DNA from: a virus
DNA length: 46,931 nt
Reading direction: 5' to 3' (one strand)
Virus record (IMG/VR): IMGVR_UViG_3300002835_013909
Span: 1-46,931 of that record
Positions 23,720-31,048 of the stretch are shown piece by piece (positions within the stretch are counted from its first letter, which is position 1; every line of letters begins with the position of its first letter). The position numbers and the translations under genes are program-made. Below the pieces are notes generated by a model. That model did no database searches and was not told the DNA's origin. It was given only the letters and a program-made list of their open reading frames with translations.

Positions 23720-23782
23720 CAATTATTCCTGTAGGCTCACACCAGAATAACACAAAAATATGAAATCATCTAGATTAATTTG

Positions 23783-23884
23783 AAAAAAATGAGCAGCACG
23801 CCGTTAAACTCAGCCATTGCGAACTATGTAAATTAATTAAATGTATTTTATAAAATATGGTCAGGACGGCGAACTATACTGCTC
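23783..23884 (-). terminator. Large two-part stem with T-run (terminator or small RNA)
   Basis: On the minus strand GAGCAG...CTGCTC (23884-23879 with 23796-23791) and the inner CGCCGT/ACGGCG pair form a two-part stem around about 60 nt, followed directly by ATTTTTTTC. GCGAACTAT occurs twice (about 23819 and 23870). It ends the transcript of the sigma-like gene before dnaB. The long apical part suggests more than a simple terminator. Confidence 0.6.
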
Positions 23885-23901
23885 AAAATATTATATTGAT
23901 C

Positions 23902-24453
23902 TCAATGCAGGAAATCAAACTCGCTTAATGAAACCATACCACTACGAATTGATTTTTCACGGGTAATTCTTTTACCCATGCTCTTCTGACCATTCCAAAC
24001 AATTGCCTTGCAATATGTCGTGAACTTAGTGTCAATCTTCAAAGGAGCATCTTTTTTAGGCTGCTGATCCTTTGGAACAAATCTATTGATAATGTTTTCA
24101 AGTAAATTTTCTTGAAAGCAACCATATTTCTGTCGGTTGGCTCCGTGACGAGTTCTATTCTCCCAAAGATTTTGAAGCTCTTCCAAAACTTTTTGAATAA
24201 AATTATCACTCACATACTTCTTAGCTACATCAAGACATCTCTCGATATAAACTTGCCTCTTGTAATAGCTTCCTGCCCTAAGCATACTCATCTGAAGCTC
24301 TTGCTTTATATCTTCTGCGTCATCAATAAAATTATTATTGCTATTCTTCTTTTTCAATTCATGCGCTGCGTGCCAACAAAGCTTGGAAAACTTTTTATCA
24401 AGATCAAAAAATTCAATTTCAGTAATTGGAAAATTGTGAACAATCTCAATCAT
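23902..24453 (-). CDS. Possible late sigma factor (gp55-like)
   Basis: A 183-residue protein. DDAEDIKQELQMSMLRAG (about residues 45-62) has the spacing of sigma region 2.1-2.2, and IDTKFTTYCKAIVWNGQKSM followed by KRITREKS resembles region 2.3-2.4 of small phage sigma factors. The C-terminal SLSEFDFLH looks like a sliding-clamp-binding tail, as T4 gp55 and RB69 polymerase carry. T4 gp55 is 185 residues. The alignment is weak and made by eye, so other DNA-binding roles remain possible. It lies between the polymerase and helicase genes on the same strand. Confidence 0.45.
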   Translation of the reverse strand: MIEIVHNFPITEIEFFDLDKKFSKLCWHAAHELKKKNSNNNFIDDAEDIKQELQMSMLRAGSYYKRQVYIERCLDVAKKYVSDNFIQKVLEELQNLWENRTRHGANRQKYGCFQENLLENIINRFVPKDQQPKKDAPLKIDTKFTTYCKAIVWNGQKSMGKRITREKSIRSGMVSLSEFDFLH

Positions 24454-24463
24454 TTCTTCTCCT

Positions 24464-25777
24464 TTAAGACGTTTTTATCACTTTCAAATCGTTAAGATTG
24501 CGTCCACCACGACATGAAACCTTCAGTCGAAGTTTAGGACAAAGTTCAGATTCGCTTGTAAGCGCATCCATGCTTTTCTTGAAAATTTGTTTCCAGTTAT
24601 CTTTAGTTACATAAATAACGTAACCGTCATGTACAGTATAAGCAATTTGAGCTTTGCCTTCCAACGCAAAATATAATTTAATCAACTTTTCTAGGCATAT
24701 CGTTGCAGCAGGAGACTGCACAGCAAAATTTCTAGCAAGATATTCCTTGCCAACCTCAAAGTTTGTTCTTCGCTTACCGAAGATATCCTTTGCGTATCCA
24801 TCTTTTTTAACTTTGCTTTCGCAATCGGCAACAAATGAAATAGCAGTGGGAAACAAAGAACTAATTCGCTCCACCACTTTCTCAGCCACATCAGCCGCCA
24901 AACCACATCTCAAAGAAAGTGATCGGGCCGACTGTCCATATATAACAGGCAAGAAGCATTTTTTTGCCAATTCCCTATCATTTTTTTCTGGATCACTTGA
25001 CATCAAGACCTGAAACAGTGCCGAATAAATATCATCACACTCACACAAACGCAATAGTTTAGAGTCTTGACTAGAGTTGGCTAACACAAAAACTTCCATA
25101 CCCTTAAAATCAAAACTCATAAATAAATTATCACAACCAATCGGCTTCAAAACATCTTTCAAATCAGATCCCATTGTATGCGGAACAAATGATTTTTTGT
25201 AAGCCCCATGACAACGTAATCGACCGTTTTCCTGACCATCAATCTCGTAGTAAGCGTGTACTTTGGCAGCACGTTCTACATCCAATATTCCTACACTCTC
25301 AAGATGAGGCAGAACTGTCGTCATTAACGGTAAATGAATCTTACGATAAATGTTTTCACTTTCTTTCCACAAACCCGACGAAACCAAATGCTTAATCCTA
25401 TTCATCGCCTCAACAAACGAAACAGGAGCAACTTTTTTAATACCACTAAATGATTCTAATATCTTTATATCAATTATAGAAGCCTTTATATCAAGACTCT
25501 TGCCAGTCTTACACAAAACATAGCTTGAAAAGTTCTTCCAATTCCAAGTAAAAACCTTTTTATCTTTTGAAAACAGTGATAATTGCAACATACTCAAAAT
25601 TAAAGGCAATGTATCATCACGAATCATTACTTGAAACGAAACACCATCAGAAAGCATGAACTGAAGCTCATTCTCCAAGTCTTTTTCAGCAATGTCCATG
25701 ATCTCTGGATTAAACCGCAAGAAAACGGCTTTCTGATCAATTCCAGATAACAACTTGGCCAGAGATTCAAAATTCAT
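24464..25777 (-). CDS. Compact family A DNA polymerase with relic exonuclease region
   Basis: 437 residues, against 600-900 for most family A enzymes. The palm/fingers motifs are present: motif A MSFDFKGMEVFVLA (D223), motif B RELAKKCFLPVIYGQ (R268, K272/K273, Y280), motif C YTVHDGYVIYV (H383-D384), where the usual Glu or similar residue after HD is Gly. Residues about 70-115 (VFTWNWKNFSSYVL, then a DIKASIIDIKILESF stretch) resemble a 3'-5' exonuclease fold that has lost its acidic residues. Proofreading would have to come from the separate DnaQ-like exonuclease at 38597. Start ATG 25777 follows CCTAGGAGGAACG. Confidence 0.85.
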   Translation of the reverse strand: MNFESLAKLLSGIDQKAVFLRFNPEIMDIAEKDLENELQFMLSDGVSFQVMIRDDTLPLILSMLQLSLFSKDKKVFTWNWKNFSSYVLCKTGKSLDIKASIIDIKILESFSGIKKVAPVSFVEAMNRIKHLVSSGLWKESENIYRKIHLPLMTTVLPHLESVGILDVERAAKVHAYYEIDGQENGRLRCHGAYKKSFVPHTMGSDLKDVLKPIGCDNLFMSFDFKGMEVFVLANSSQDSKLLRLCECDDIYSALFQVLMSSDPEKNDRELAKKCFLPVIYGQSARSLSLRCGLAADVAEKVVERISSLFPTAISFVADCESKVKKDGYAKDIFGKRRTNFEVGKEYLARNFAVQSPAATICLEKLIKLYFALEGKAQIAYTVHDGYVIYVTKDNWKQIFKKSMDALTSESELCPKLRLKVSCRGGRNLNDLKVIKTS

Positions 25778-25859
25778 AGATCGTTCCTCCTAGGCCCAAT
25801 TCTGCAAAACTTTTCCAGTTAAAACAAGACCAATTTATTTTTGAAATTTTTATTTACAA

Positions 25860-26292
25860 TCAAACTTTGGAACGGGATGCTGACCTAAATGGTAATTGCT
25901 GTATAAGTCAGTAAGAATAATGACTTATTAGGTAAACAAGATTAGTAGAGCAAAAATTTAGCGTTTAAGCTTATTCTTTTTGTTACTGTCTTATTCACTT
26001 CAGCTTTTACCTTTTGGTTGGTGAAGACTTGCGTACTTTTTTTTGCAGTAAACCTAAGATCGAATAGTCCATGGCATTGTGTTTGTTTGGGAGACACAGG
26101 AGCCATGAAAGTCAGCATAAATTCTATTCGACTTTACCTCTACTGCCGTGAGAACAATGCTACCCGTAATAGCATTTGTTGTAGAACAACTACAAAGACC
26201 TGCCCATGGTATGGGCCTCACAGGTTAGGCACCTTCATCAACTCAGGTAGTACGAAACCATTGTTGAATCCAGTTGGGGGATTGCCAACCAT
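25860..26292 (-). ncRNA. Candidate large structured RNA (or long structured polymerase leader)
   Basis: A 563-nt gap (25778-26340) without a convincing gene. On the minus strand, after the promoter at 26293-26320, several helices can be drawn: GTTGG/CCAAC; CCTG..CCCAT/ATGGG..CAGG; a ~10-bp AACAAATGCTA/TAGCATTGTT hairpin with a single-base bulge; TTGTAG/CTACAA; TCGAATAG/CTATTCGA enclosing CATGGC/GCCATG and TGTGT/ACACA; GTCTT-CAC/GTG-AAGAC; ATAAGTCA/TGACTTAT; and a distant 8-bp ATGCTGAC (26118-26110) with GTCAGCAT (25884-25876) that would make a pseudoknot. G+C is near 45% over 26061-26280, above the surroundings. RNase P, tmRNA and tRNA signatures were not found. Ends are approximate. Confidence 0.5.
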
Positions 26293-26320
26293 ATTCTACA
26301 GATTAAAGCATGAATGTCAA
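26293..26320 (-). promoter_or_regulatory. Near-consensus sigma-70 promoter
   Basis: Minus strand TTGACA (26315-26320), 16-nt spacer, TAGAAT (26293-26298), predicting a start near 26286. It lies just after the glycosyltransferase stop at 26341 and drives the structured region and possibly the polymerase gene. Confidence 0.65.
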
Positions 26321-26340
26321 ATATTATTTGCCCCAAAATG

Positions 26341-27228
26341 TCAAAAAACTTGCTTCAACCATTCAATTTTTTGATCATAATTAAAAATAATTTCTGGAAA
26401 CTCTACTGGCAATTCATTAAAAGAACTTCTATCCTCAGGCAATATTTCCCTTACTTTTTCAATCAGCCTTTCATAACAAACACTACCGAAACTACTATTT
26501 TTAGTTTTTTGTATGCTTTCTTGATTAGTTCTATCTAACATCTGTACATCACTAGCAAAACTTAACCAAAATGATATTTTACTTTCTTGATGAAGTTTAA
26601 GAAGATTGAATTCAAGAAGTAGGTCTTCTCCCAATAATTGTTCTTCATCGTACCTTATCATGTTGCTTAATTTTTTACTATAAAATACATGTCCACCTAA
26701 ATTTCTTGCTGCCTTATGACCTAATGTAAATATATCATGCTTTTCGGGTCCATACTTATATCCAAGATTAATAATATTCATGCCCCAACATACTGCATAT
26801 TTATTTTCTCCAATCTGATTAGAGCCGTTTGTTTGTTCATTTAAAACTTGATCTGAAGGCTTGACAATTAAAACATCAGTTCCCGGGTGATGCCTCATGT
26901 GTTTTTCAATTTGAATTGCGCCTGTTGGGTAAAATAGGTCGTCTCCATCAGTGAGACTCAGACCATCATATTCTGAGTTTTGCAAAAAATCTAATACAGA
27001 GTTTTTACCCTTACTCGGAGTGCCATTTGATTCTGTAACTTTATATTTGACATTCTCTTTTTCGCACCATTCTGAAAAATGAGAAACAAATTCTTGATTT
27101 TGAGAATTGATAATTGCAACTGTTTCTATTTCAATGGATTCGGTTGAAAATTGATTGCGACAAGAATTTGTGGCACGAATTGCCTTGTCCATATCACGAC
27201 TAACTAATGGGCAAAATGCTATTTTCAT
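26341..27228 (-). CDS. GT-A-fold (GT2-like) glycosyltransferase
   Basis: A 295-residue protein. It starts with MKIAFCPLVSRDMDKAIRA, and LSLTDGDDLFYPTGA (about residues 90-104) gives the DxDD metal/nucleotide-binding motif of GT-A enzymes. GHVFYSKKLSNMIRYDEEQL and LGEDLLLEF resemble the acceptor-side acidic ED motif of GT2 enzymes. Donor unknown. Divergent from the gene at 27268 by 39 nt and followed by the promoter for the structured region. Part of the dispersed glycan set. Confidence 0.75.
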   Translation of the reverse strand: MKIAFCPLVSRDMDKAIRATNSCRNQFSTESIEIETVAIINSQNQEFVSHFSEWCEKENVKYKVTESNGTPSKGKNSVLDFLQNSEYDGLSLTDGDDLFYPTGAIQIEKHMRHHPGTDVLIVKPSDQVLNEQTNGSNQIGENKYAVCWGMNIINLGYKYGPEKHDIFTLGHKAARNLGGHVFYSKKLSNMIRYDEEQLLGEDLLLEFNLLKLHQESKISFWLSFASDVQMLDRTNQESIQKTKNSSFGSVCYERLIEKVREILPEDRSSFNELPVEFPEIIFNYDQKIEWLKQVF

Positions 27229-27267
27229 TTAATACATACCTTGCTTTTCCAAATTTAAAGGAGTAAC

Positions 27268-27981
27268 ATGAAGTCTGAAAAAAAAGAGGATGACTACATG
27301 TGGCTCTTAGATGCAGTTGAAAAGTATAATATGGACGATCTTGAGGCAAAAGCTTGCAATCTTTCTGCAATGTGGCTTGAACAGAGCAGAAAAACATTTC
27401 CTGATTATCGTCACTCAACAATGAAAAAGGGCGACCCTAGAAAGTCTCTCATATTTAAAATAGCATATAAGCTTGCAAGAGAAACTCAGGGAATTCTTGA
27501 GAACAATGAATATTCACTTTATATCCGTGCTCAGTTAGAAGTTCTTAAATATATAAATTCTGGAAAAGATCATCCTCTTATTGATCCAAACTGCTTAGTT
27601 GGCGAAAGAGCTTGGAAAAGATGGAAGCTTTGGAAGAAAAGGTACGACTCAGTCAAAAATAAACCAGCAGAATCTGTTGCTAATGGAATTGGATTCCAAA
27701 AAGCAATTGATGGAATTGAAAAAACAAAAGAATTTTTTGCTAAAATATTCGGCTCTGAACACACATTAAACAAAATGCAAGAATGTTATATTAACAATAA
27801 TATTTTCCGATGGATTAATCTTGGAAAAATTTCTCCTTATTATCTTGCTATTTCTTCATTTGTTAAAAAAATATTTACAGAAGATGATTATAAGAAAATT
27901 AATTTTGAACTTGATGTTTATATGTCTTGCATTAATGACAATGTCAGAGAAAAATTTAAAGAATTATTTCCTTACGAATAA
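27268..27981 (+). CDS. Hypothetical helical protein
   Basis: A 237-residue, predominantly alpha-helical protein rich in Lys, Trp and Tyr (e.g. AWKRWKLWKKRYDSVKN). It starts at ATG 27268 with AAAGGAG upstream. No catalytic motif, membrane segment or zinc site is visible. It is a lone plus-strand gene between minus-strand operons, overlapping the methyltransferase gene by 10 nt at the 3' end. No family recognised. Confidence 0.75.
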   Translation: MKSEKKEDDYMWLLDAVEKYNMDDLEAKACNLSAMWLEQSRKTFPDYRHSTMKKGDPRKSLIFKIAYKLARETQGILENNEYSLYIRAQLEVLKYINSGKDHPLIDPNCLVGERAWKRWKLWKKRYDSVKNKPAESVANGIGFQKAIDGIEKTKEFFAKIFGSEHTLNKMQECYINNNIFRWINLGKISPYYLAISSFVKKIFTEDDYKKINFELDVYMSCINDNVREKFKELFPYE

Positions 27982-28616
27982 TTTTTAAGCCATAAGGCCA
28001 TAAATCCTCTTGATAAACAAGAATCATAATATCCTGTACAATTTGGATGTCGTGCTAGTTCAAAAATATCACTTCTATACTTTTGTTGAATGTGTTGAGG
28101 TGTAATTACATCGAGACGATATGGTGAAGTATCATGAAATATAGCAACATTATTTAAAATATTACGATCTAAACAAATTTCACATTCTTTTGCACGAATA
28201 GTTGTCTCACTATCAAAAAATCCTATTTCAAATTTATAATTTGTTATATTTAGAAATTCAATGCTATCTGAGCAAATAACTTCTGCATATTTTTTTAAAT
28301 TATTTTCTTCTAATATTTCTTCGACTTTGACACATTGTTTGGAATCATTTTCAATACTGATAACTTTTCCAAATCCATTTAGTTTGCAGGCATGAGCTAA
28401 AGCTAAAGTTCCGATTCCCTCATACGCTCCTGTTTCCAAAACTAATTTTGGTTTTAGGACACGAATTGTAGAATGAATCCAATTTAATACTTCATATTCA
28501 GTTGAACCAATATCAAGAGCATGAAAAAGATGTGATTTTTCTTCTTCTTGATGTGGATGTACCTGATCTTCTCTATTGTACGATGCCCAAGAAGGCATCC
28601 ATGTTATATCTTTCAT
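27972..28616 (-). CDS. SAM-dependent methyltransferase (class I)
   Basis: A 214-residue protein with motif I LVLETGAYEGIGTLALA (about residues 59-75), KVISIENDSKQC as the acidic motif II strand, CSDSIEFL, and IGFFDSETTIRAKECEI as motif IV; NNVAIFHDTSP follows. This resembles the cephalosporin-hydroxylase/Methyltransf_24 group that acts on small molecules or sugars. It lies 5 nt from pyrB on the same strand. The substrate is unknown; a glycan role is inferred from other genes in the window. Confidence 0.75.
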   Translation of the reverse strand: MKDITWMPSWASYNREDQVHPHQEEEKSHLFHALDIGSTEYEVLNWIHSTIRVLKPKLVLETGAYEGIGTLALAHACKLNGFGKVISIENDSKQCVKVEEILEENNLKKYAEVICSDSIEFLNITNYKFEIGFFDSETTIRAKECEICLDRNILNNVAIFHDTSPYRLDVITPQHIQQKYRSDIFELARHPNCTGYYDSCLSRGFMALWLKNYS

Positions 28617-28621
28617 AAAAT

Positions 28622-29557
28622 TTATATTTCTCTGTAATATTTGTGTAAGGGACTTGTATAGAGGGTGTAATCTAAAAGAGCAGTTCTTATATAAAGACCA
28701 TTCCTGACTTGTCTTTCATGATAGTCAGCACGAGAATCATCATCTATGTCTTCACTAATTTCTTCATTTCTAGGGAGAGGATGAAGAATTGCAGCGTTTT
28801 CTTTGATTTTATTGATATTGGTTTTGTCAATCTTAAAGAAATCTAGAGAACCACTGACACCTTTGAATCTTTCTTTTTGGATTCTGGTCATATAAATGAC
28901 ATCGATTTCTGGAAGAATGTCATTTGCGTCACATATTTCAACATTTTTACAAGGAATATTTGCAAGGTATTTTTCAGGTATGCTCAAATCACAATCTGCA
29001 TGATCAGTGGCAGCGCAATAATATATTTTGCAACCATAAATGTGAAGAAGTTCAATAAGACTGTGTATTGTTCTTCCGTTTTTAAGATCTCCACACAACA
29101 TAACCTTAAGATTACTGACATCTTTCCATTTTTGTTTAATTGTGTGAAGGTCAAGAAGTGCCTGTGTTGGATGTTCCCCAGATCCACTTCCTGCATTAAT
29201 TACTGGAACACGAGAATATGCTCTTGCTATTTCTGGCCAGCTTGAATCACCATGACGCATAATTATAGCATCAGAATACTGGCCAAGGGTGCGAAATGTA
29301 TCCTTGAGGCTTTCACCTTTGATTAAACTGCTACTTGAAGATGCATCAGCAGCCGTAACACATCTTCCTCCAAGCCAATGCATTGCTCGCTCAAAGGAAA
29401 ATCTGGTTCTAGTAGAAGGTTCTGCAAAAAACGAAGAAATACATTTGTTGTTCATTTGGCGACAAAATTCCCAATTCTTTTCAATGTCTGTCGCAATTTC
29501 TAAAACAGTTTCAATTTGATCTTTAGTGAAGTCGGAAATGGACAAAAAATGACGCAT
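28622..29557 (-). CDS. pyrB: Aspartate carbamoyltransferase catalytic subunit
   Basis: Condenses carbamoyl phosphate with aspartate, the committed step of pyrimidine synthesis. Carbamoyl-phosphate motif STRTRFSFE (about residues 48-56), the mobile loop with SSSSSLIKGESLKDT, HPTQALLDLHTI (about 129-140), and HPLPRNEEI near the end are all diagnostic of ATCase rather than ornithine carbamoyltransferase. 311 residues, normal size. ATG 29557 (MRHFLSISD) is chosen since it aligns with ATCase N-termini; a TTG ten codons upstream has no ribosome-binding site. No pyrI-like regulatory gene is nearby. An uncommon metabolic gene for a phage. Confidence 0.95.
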   Translation of the reverse strand: MRHFLSISDFTKDQIETVLEIATDIEKNWEFCRQMNNKCISSFFAEPSTRTRFSFERAMHWLGGRCVTAADASSSSSLIKGESLKDTFRTLGQYSDAIIMRHGDSSWPEIARAYSRVPVINAGSGSGEHPTQALLDLHTIKQKWKDVSNLKVMLCGDLKNGRTIHSLIELLHIYGCKIYYCAATDHADCDLSIPEKYLANIPCKNVEICDANDILPEIDVIYMTRIQKERFKGVSGSLDFFKIDKTNINKIKENAAILHPLPRNEEISEDIDDDSRADYHERQVRNGLYIRTALLDYTLYTSPLHKYYREI

Positions 29558-29606
29558 TTGTTCATCTCGTAATTTTTTGCTTGACAATTAATTATATGTT
29601 GAGAAC

Positions 29607-30422
29607 TTAGTACTGCAAGAAAATTTTAATGATATTTTCAACTATTTCATGATCATCTTGCTTTGGGGAAAACATTTCATCCCACTGAGAAGGCTGAACA
29701 TAAAACTTTCTTTCTCTTGAACTACTGTCAATATCGTAGCCAAAACATCTAATCATGCCTTTTTTTGGATAGTAGATCAAATCAATGTTGAACTGTTCAG
29801 CCCTCCCAGTTTTTCCGTTATATGGAGTTCCAACACCTTGGCCTCTGAATTCATAGACAAGCTTGTAATAATTTTCATCCTGTTTCCTTAACTGTGTTGG
29901 AAACATAATATAAGAAGGATGTTGCTTTTTAGTTGCATACCACAATTTTTGTGCAAGTCGTTCTAATTCTGTGTACCCTTTCTCTGGACCATCAATTTCT
30001 TTTTGATTTATTTCATTCATTTTTTCATAAACATCATTCGCAATATTAGATTCATTGCTTTGATCATCAAAATCACTTATTGTATGAATGCTTTTACAGA
30101 TCCAACTATCATTTCCTTCTAAGTCTTTTGTTAATCTGCGAGTCACAACTCTCATAGAGCCAAGAGGCGTCAATTCAATTTTAAAGGCACCAGCTTGATC
30201 GCCATATTGTATCACATCATTAAAAGTTTGCTTTGCTTCAGTAGCAGGTATAATAGATGGCATTTTTATAAGCTCAGAAATAATTAAATTTGGATTTATT
30301 CTTTTAAATAAGTCATCACCTTTCATTACATCTGTGCCACCTAGAATTTGATCCAGTGGATCGCCAAAACCATAATTGGCCATTTCTTTTACAAGCCAAT
30401 ATTTGAAAGACAATCTGTTCAT
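29607..30422 (-). CDS. Hypothetical protein with SF-x-x-W leader
   Basis: A 271-residue protein of unknown function. It begins MNRLSFKYWLVKEMANYGFG, the same kind of leader as at 2527, 3157 and the divergent gene at 30472. The remainder mixes helices and strands (AFKIELTPLGSMRVVTRRL, FNIDLIYYPKKGMIRCFG). Start 30422 is ATG without a strong ribosome-binding site. AATAAATA upstream (about 30450) is a loose match to the late box. It lies beside the fibre genes, consistent with a virion protein (inference). Confidence 0.7.
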   Translation of the reverse strand: MNRLSFKYWLVKEMANYGFGDPLDQILGGTDVMKGDDLFKRINPNLIISELIKMPSIIPATEAKQTFNDVIQYGDQAGAFKIELTPLGSMRVVTRRLTKDLEGNDSWICKSIHTISDFDDQSNESNIANDVYEKMNEINQKEIDGPEKGYTELERLAQKLWYATKKQHPSYIMFPTQLRKQDENYYKLVYEFRGQGVGTPYNGKTGRAEQFNIDLIYYPKKGMIRCFGYDIDSSSRERKFYVQPSQWDEMFSPKQDDHEIVENIIKIFLQY

Positions 30423-30471
30423 GCAATATATACCAATCGCATAAACAGTATTTATTATTGGAATAAATAAA

Positions 30472-30765
30472 ATGAAAAATTTTTCTTTTCAAACTTGGTT
30501 AGAAGATAAGCAAGATGATTATAATTTTTACAAAGATTTAATTTTAGGAAAATTGAATTATAATAAAAAGAATAAAATTAATAGTGTTTCAACTTCTTTA
30601 AAATTATGGAATCCGCCTGATAATTTAATAAGCCTACTTGACAATTTAGGCGAATTCAAGAATTTAGATGACAAAATTCAAAAACAGGTTAAAGATAAAA
30701 TATTAAGCCAAGAAGGAACATTAGGAGACATTATTGATTTGATGTCCAAAGATAGAAAAAAATAG
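30472..30765 (+). CDS. Hypothetical protein with SF-x-x-W leader
   Basis: A 97-residue charged protein starting MKNFSFQTWLEDKQDDYNFY, closely similar in its leader to the divergent gene at 29607. It has helical Lys/Asp-rich remainder. Located 24 nt before the small Cys protein and fibre genes, all plus strand. No family recognised; virion role inferred. Confidence 0.65.
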   Translation: MKNFSFQTWLEDKQDDYNFYKDLILGKLNYNKKNKINSVSTSLKLWNPPDNLISLLDNLGEFKNLDDKIQKQVKDKILSQEGTLGDIIDLMSKDRKK

Positions 30766-30789
30766 ATGGGTTCGCACGATAAATAAGAC

Positions 30790-31041
30790 ATGGCAACAAA
30801 AAAAACAACTTGTAATTTACCAGCTGGATTGAGCGAGTGTTGCATCAATCCATCTATTGTTTTTAAATGTCCTCCACATAAATCTTCAGAAGTATGTGTA
30901 GACAATCAAAGCGATGGAGCTTATGTTCCTCGCACTGTTTCTTATGAAGAAGCATATCGTCAATGTAAGTATATCAAGCAAACAAGTTATCAAGGACAAT
31001 ATAAGCAATTTGGCAGCGCCTTCTCAAATAGCTTCAAATAG
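30790..31041 (+). CDS. Small Cys-containing protein ahead of fibre gene
   Basis: An 83-residue protein with seven Cys residues (TCNLPAGLSECCIN, FKCPP, EVCVDN, RQCKY). ATG 30790 has only a weak ribosome-binding site. Its end overlaps the region just upstream of the fibre start (31049). Its Cys pattern has a faint resemblance to the N-terminus of the second fibre ([17 protein letters not shown]). It may be a structural adaptor; no family recognised. Confidence 0.6.
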   Translation: MATKKTTCNLPAGLSECCINPSIVFKCPPHKSSEVCVDNQSDGAYVPRTVSYEEAYRQCKYIKQTSYQGQYKQFGSAFSNSFK

Positions 31042-31048
31042 GAAAAAA

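Noticed and set aside
25942-26106. 54-codon minus-strand frame (ATG 26106) within the structured gap
   Set aside because: Plausible Lys-rich second half, but no ribosome-binding site and of a length expected by chance; kept only as an alternative to the RNA.
25860-26292. RNase P RNA or tmRNA
   Set aside because: A GTAAAGTC stretch and the long-range pairing are faintly RNase P-like, but the conserved GAGGAAAGUCC and ACAGAA regions and a tRNA-like end were not found.
26018-26374. 118-residue plus-strand frame across the structured gap
   Set aside because: Composition is rich in Cys, Ser and Arg with no recognisable pattern, the start lacks a ribosome-binding site, it runs into the convergent glycosyltransferase, and the interval shows RNA-like helices and a promoter on the other strand.
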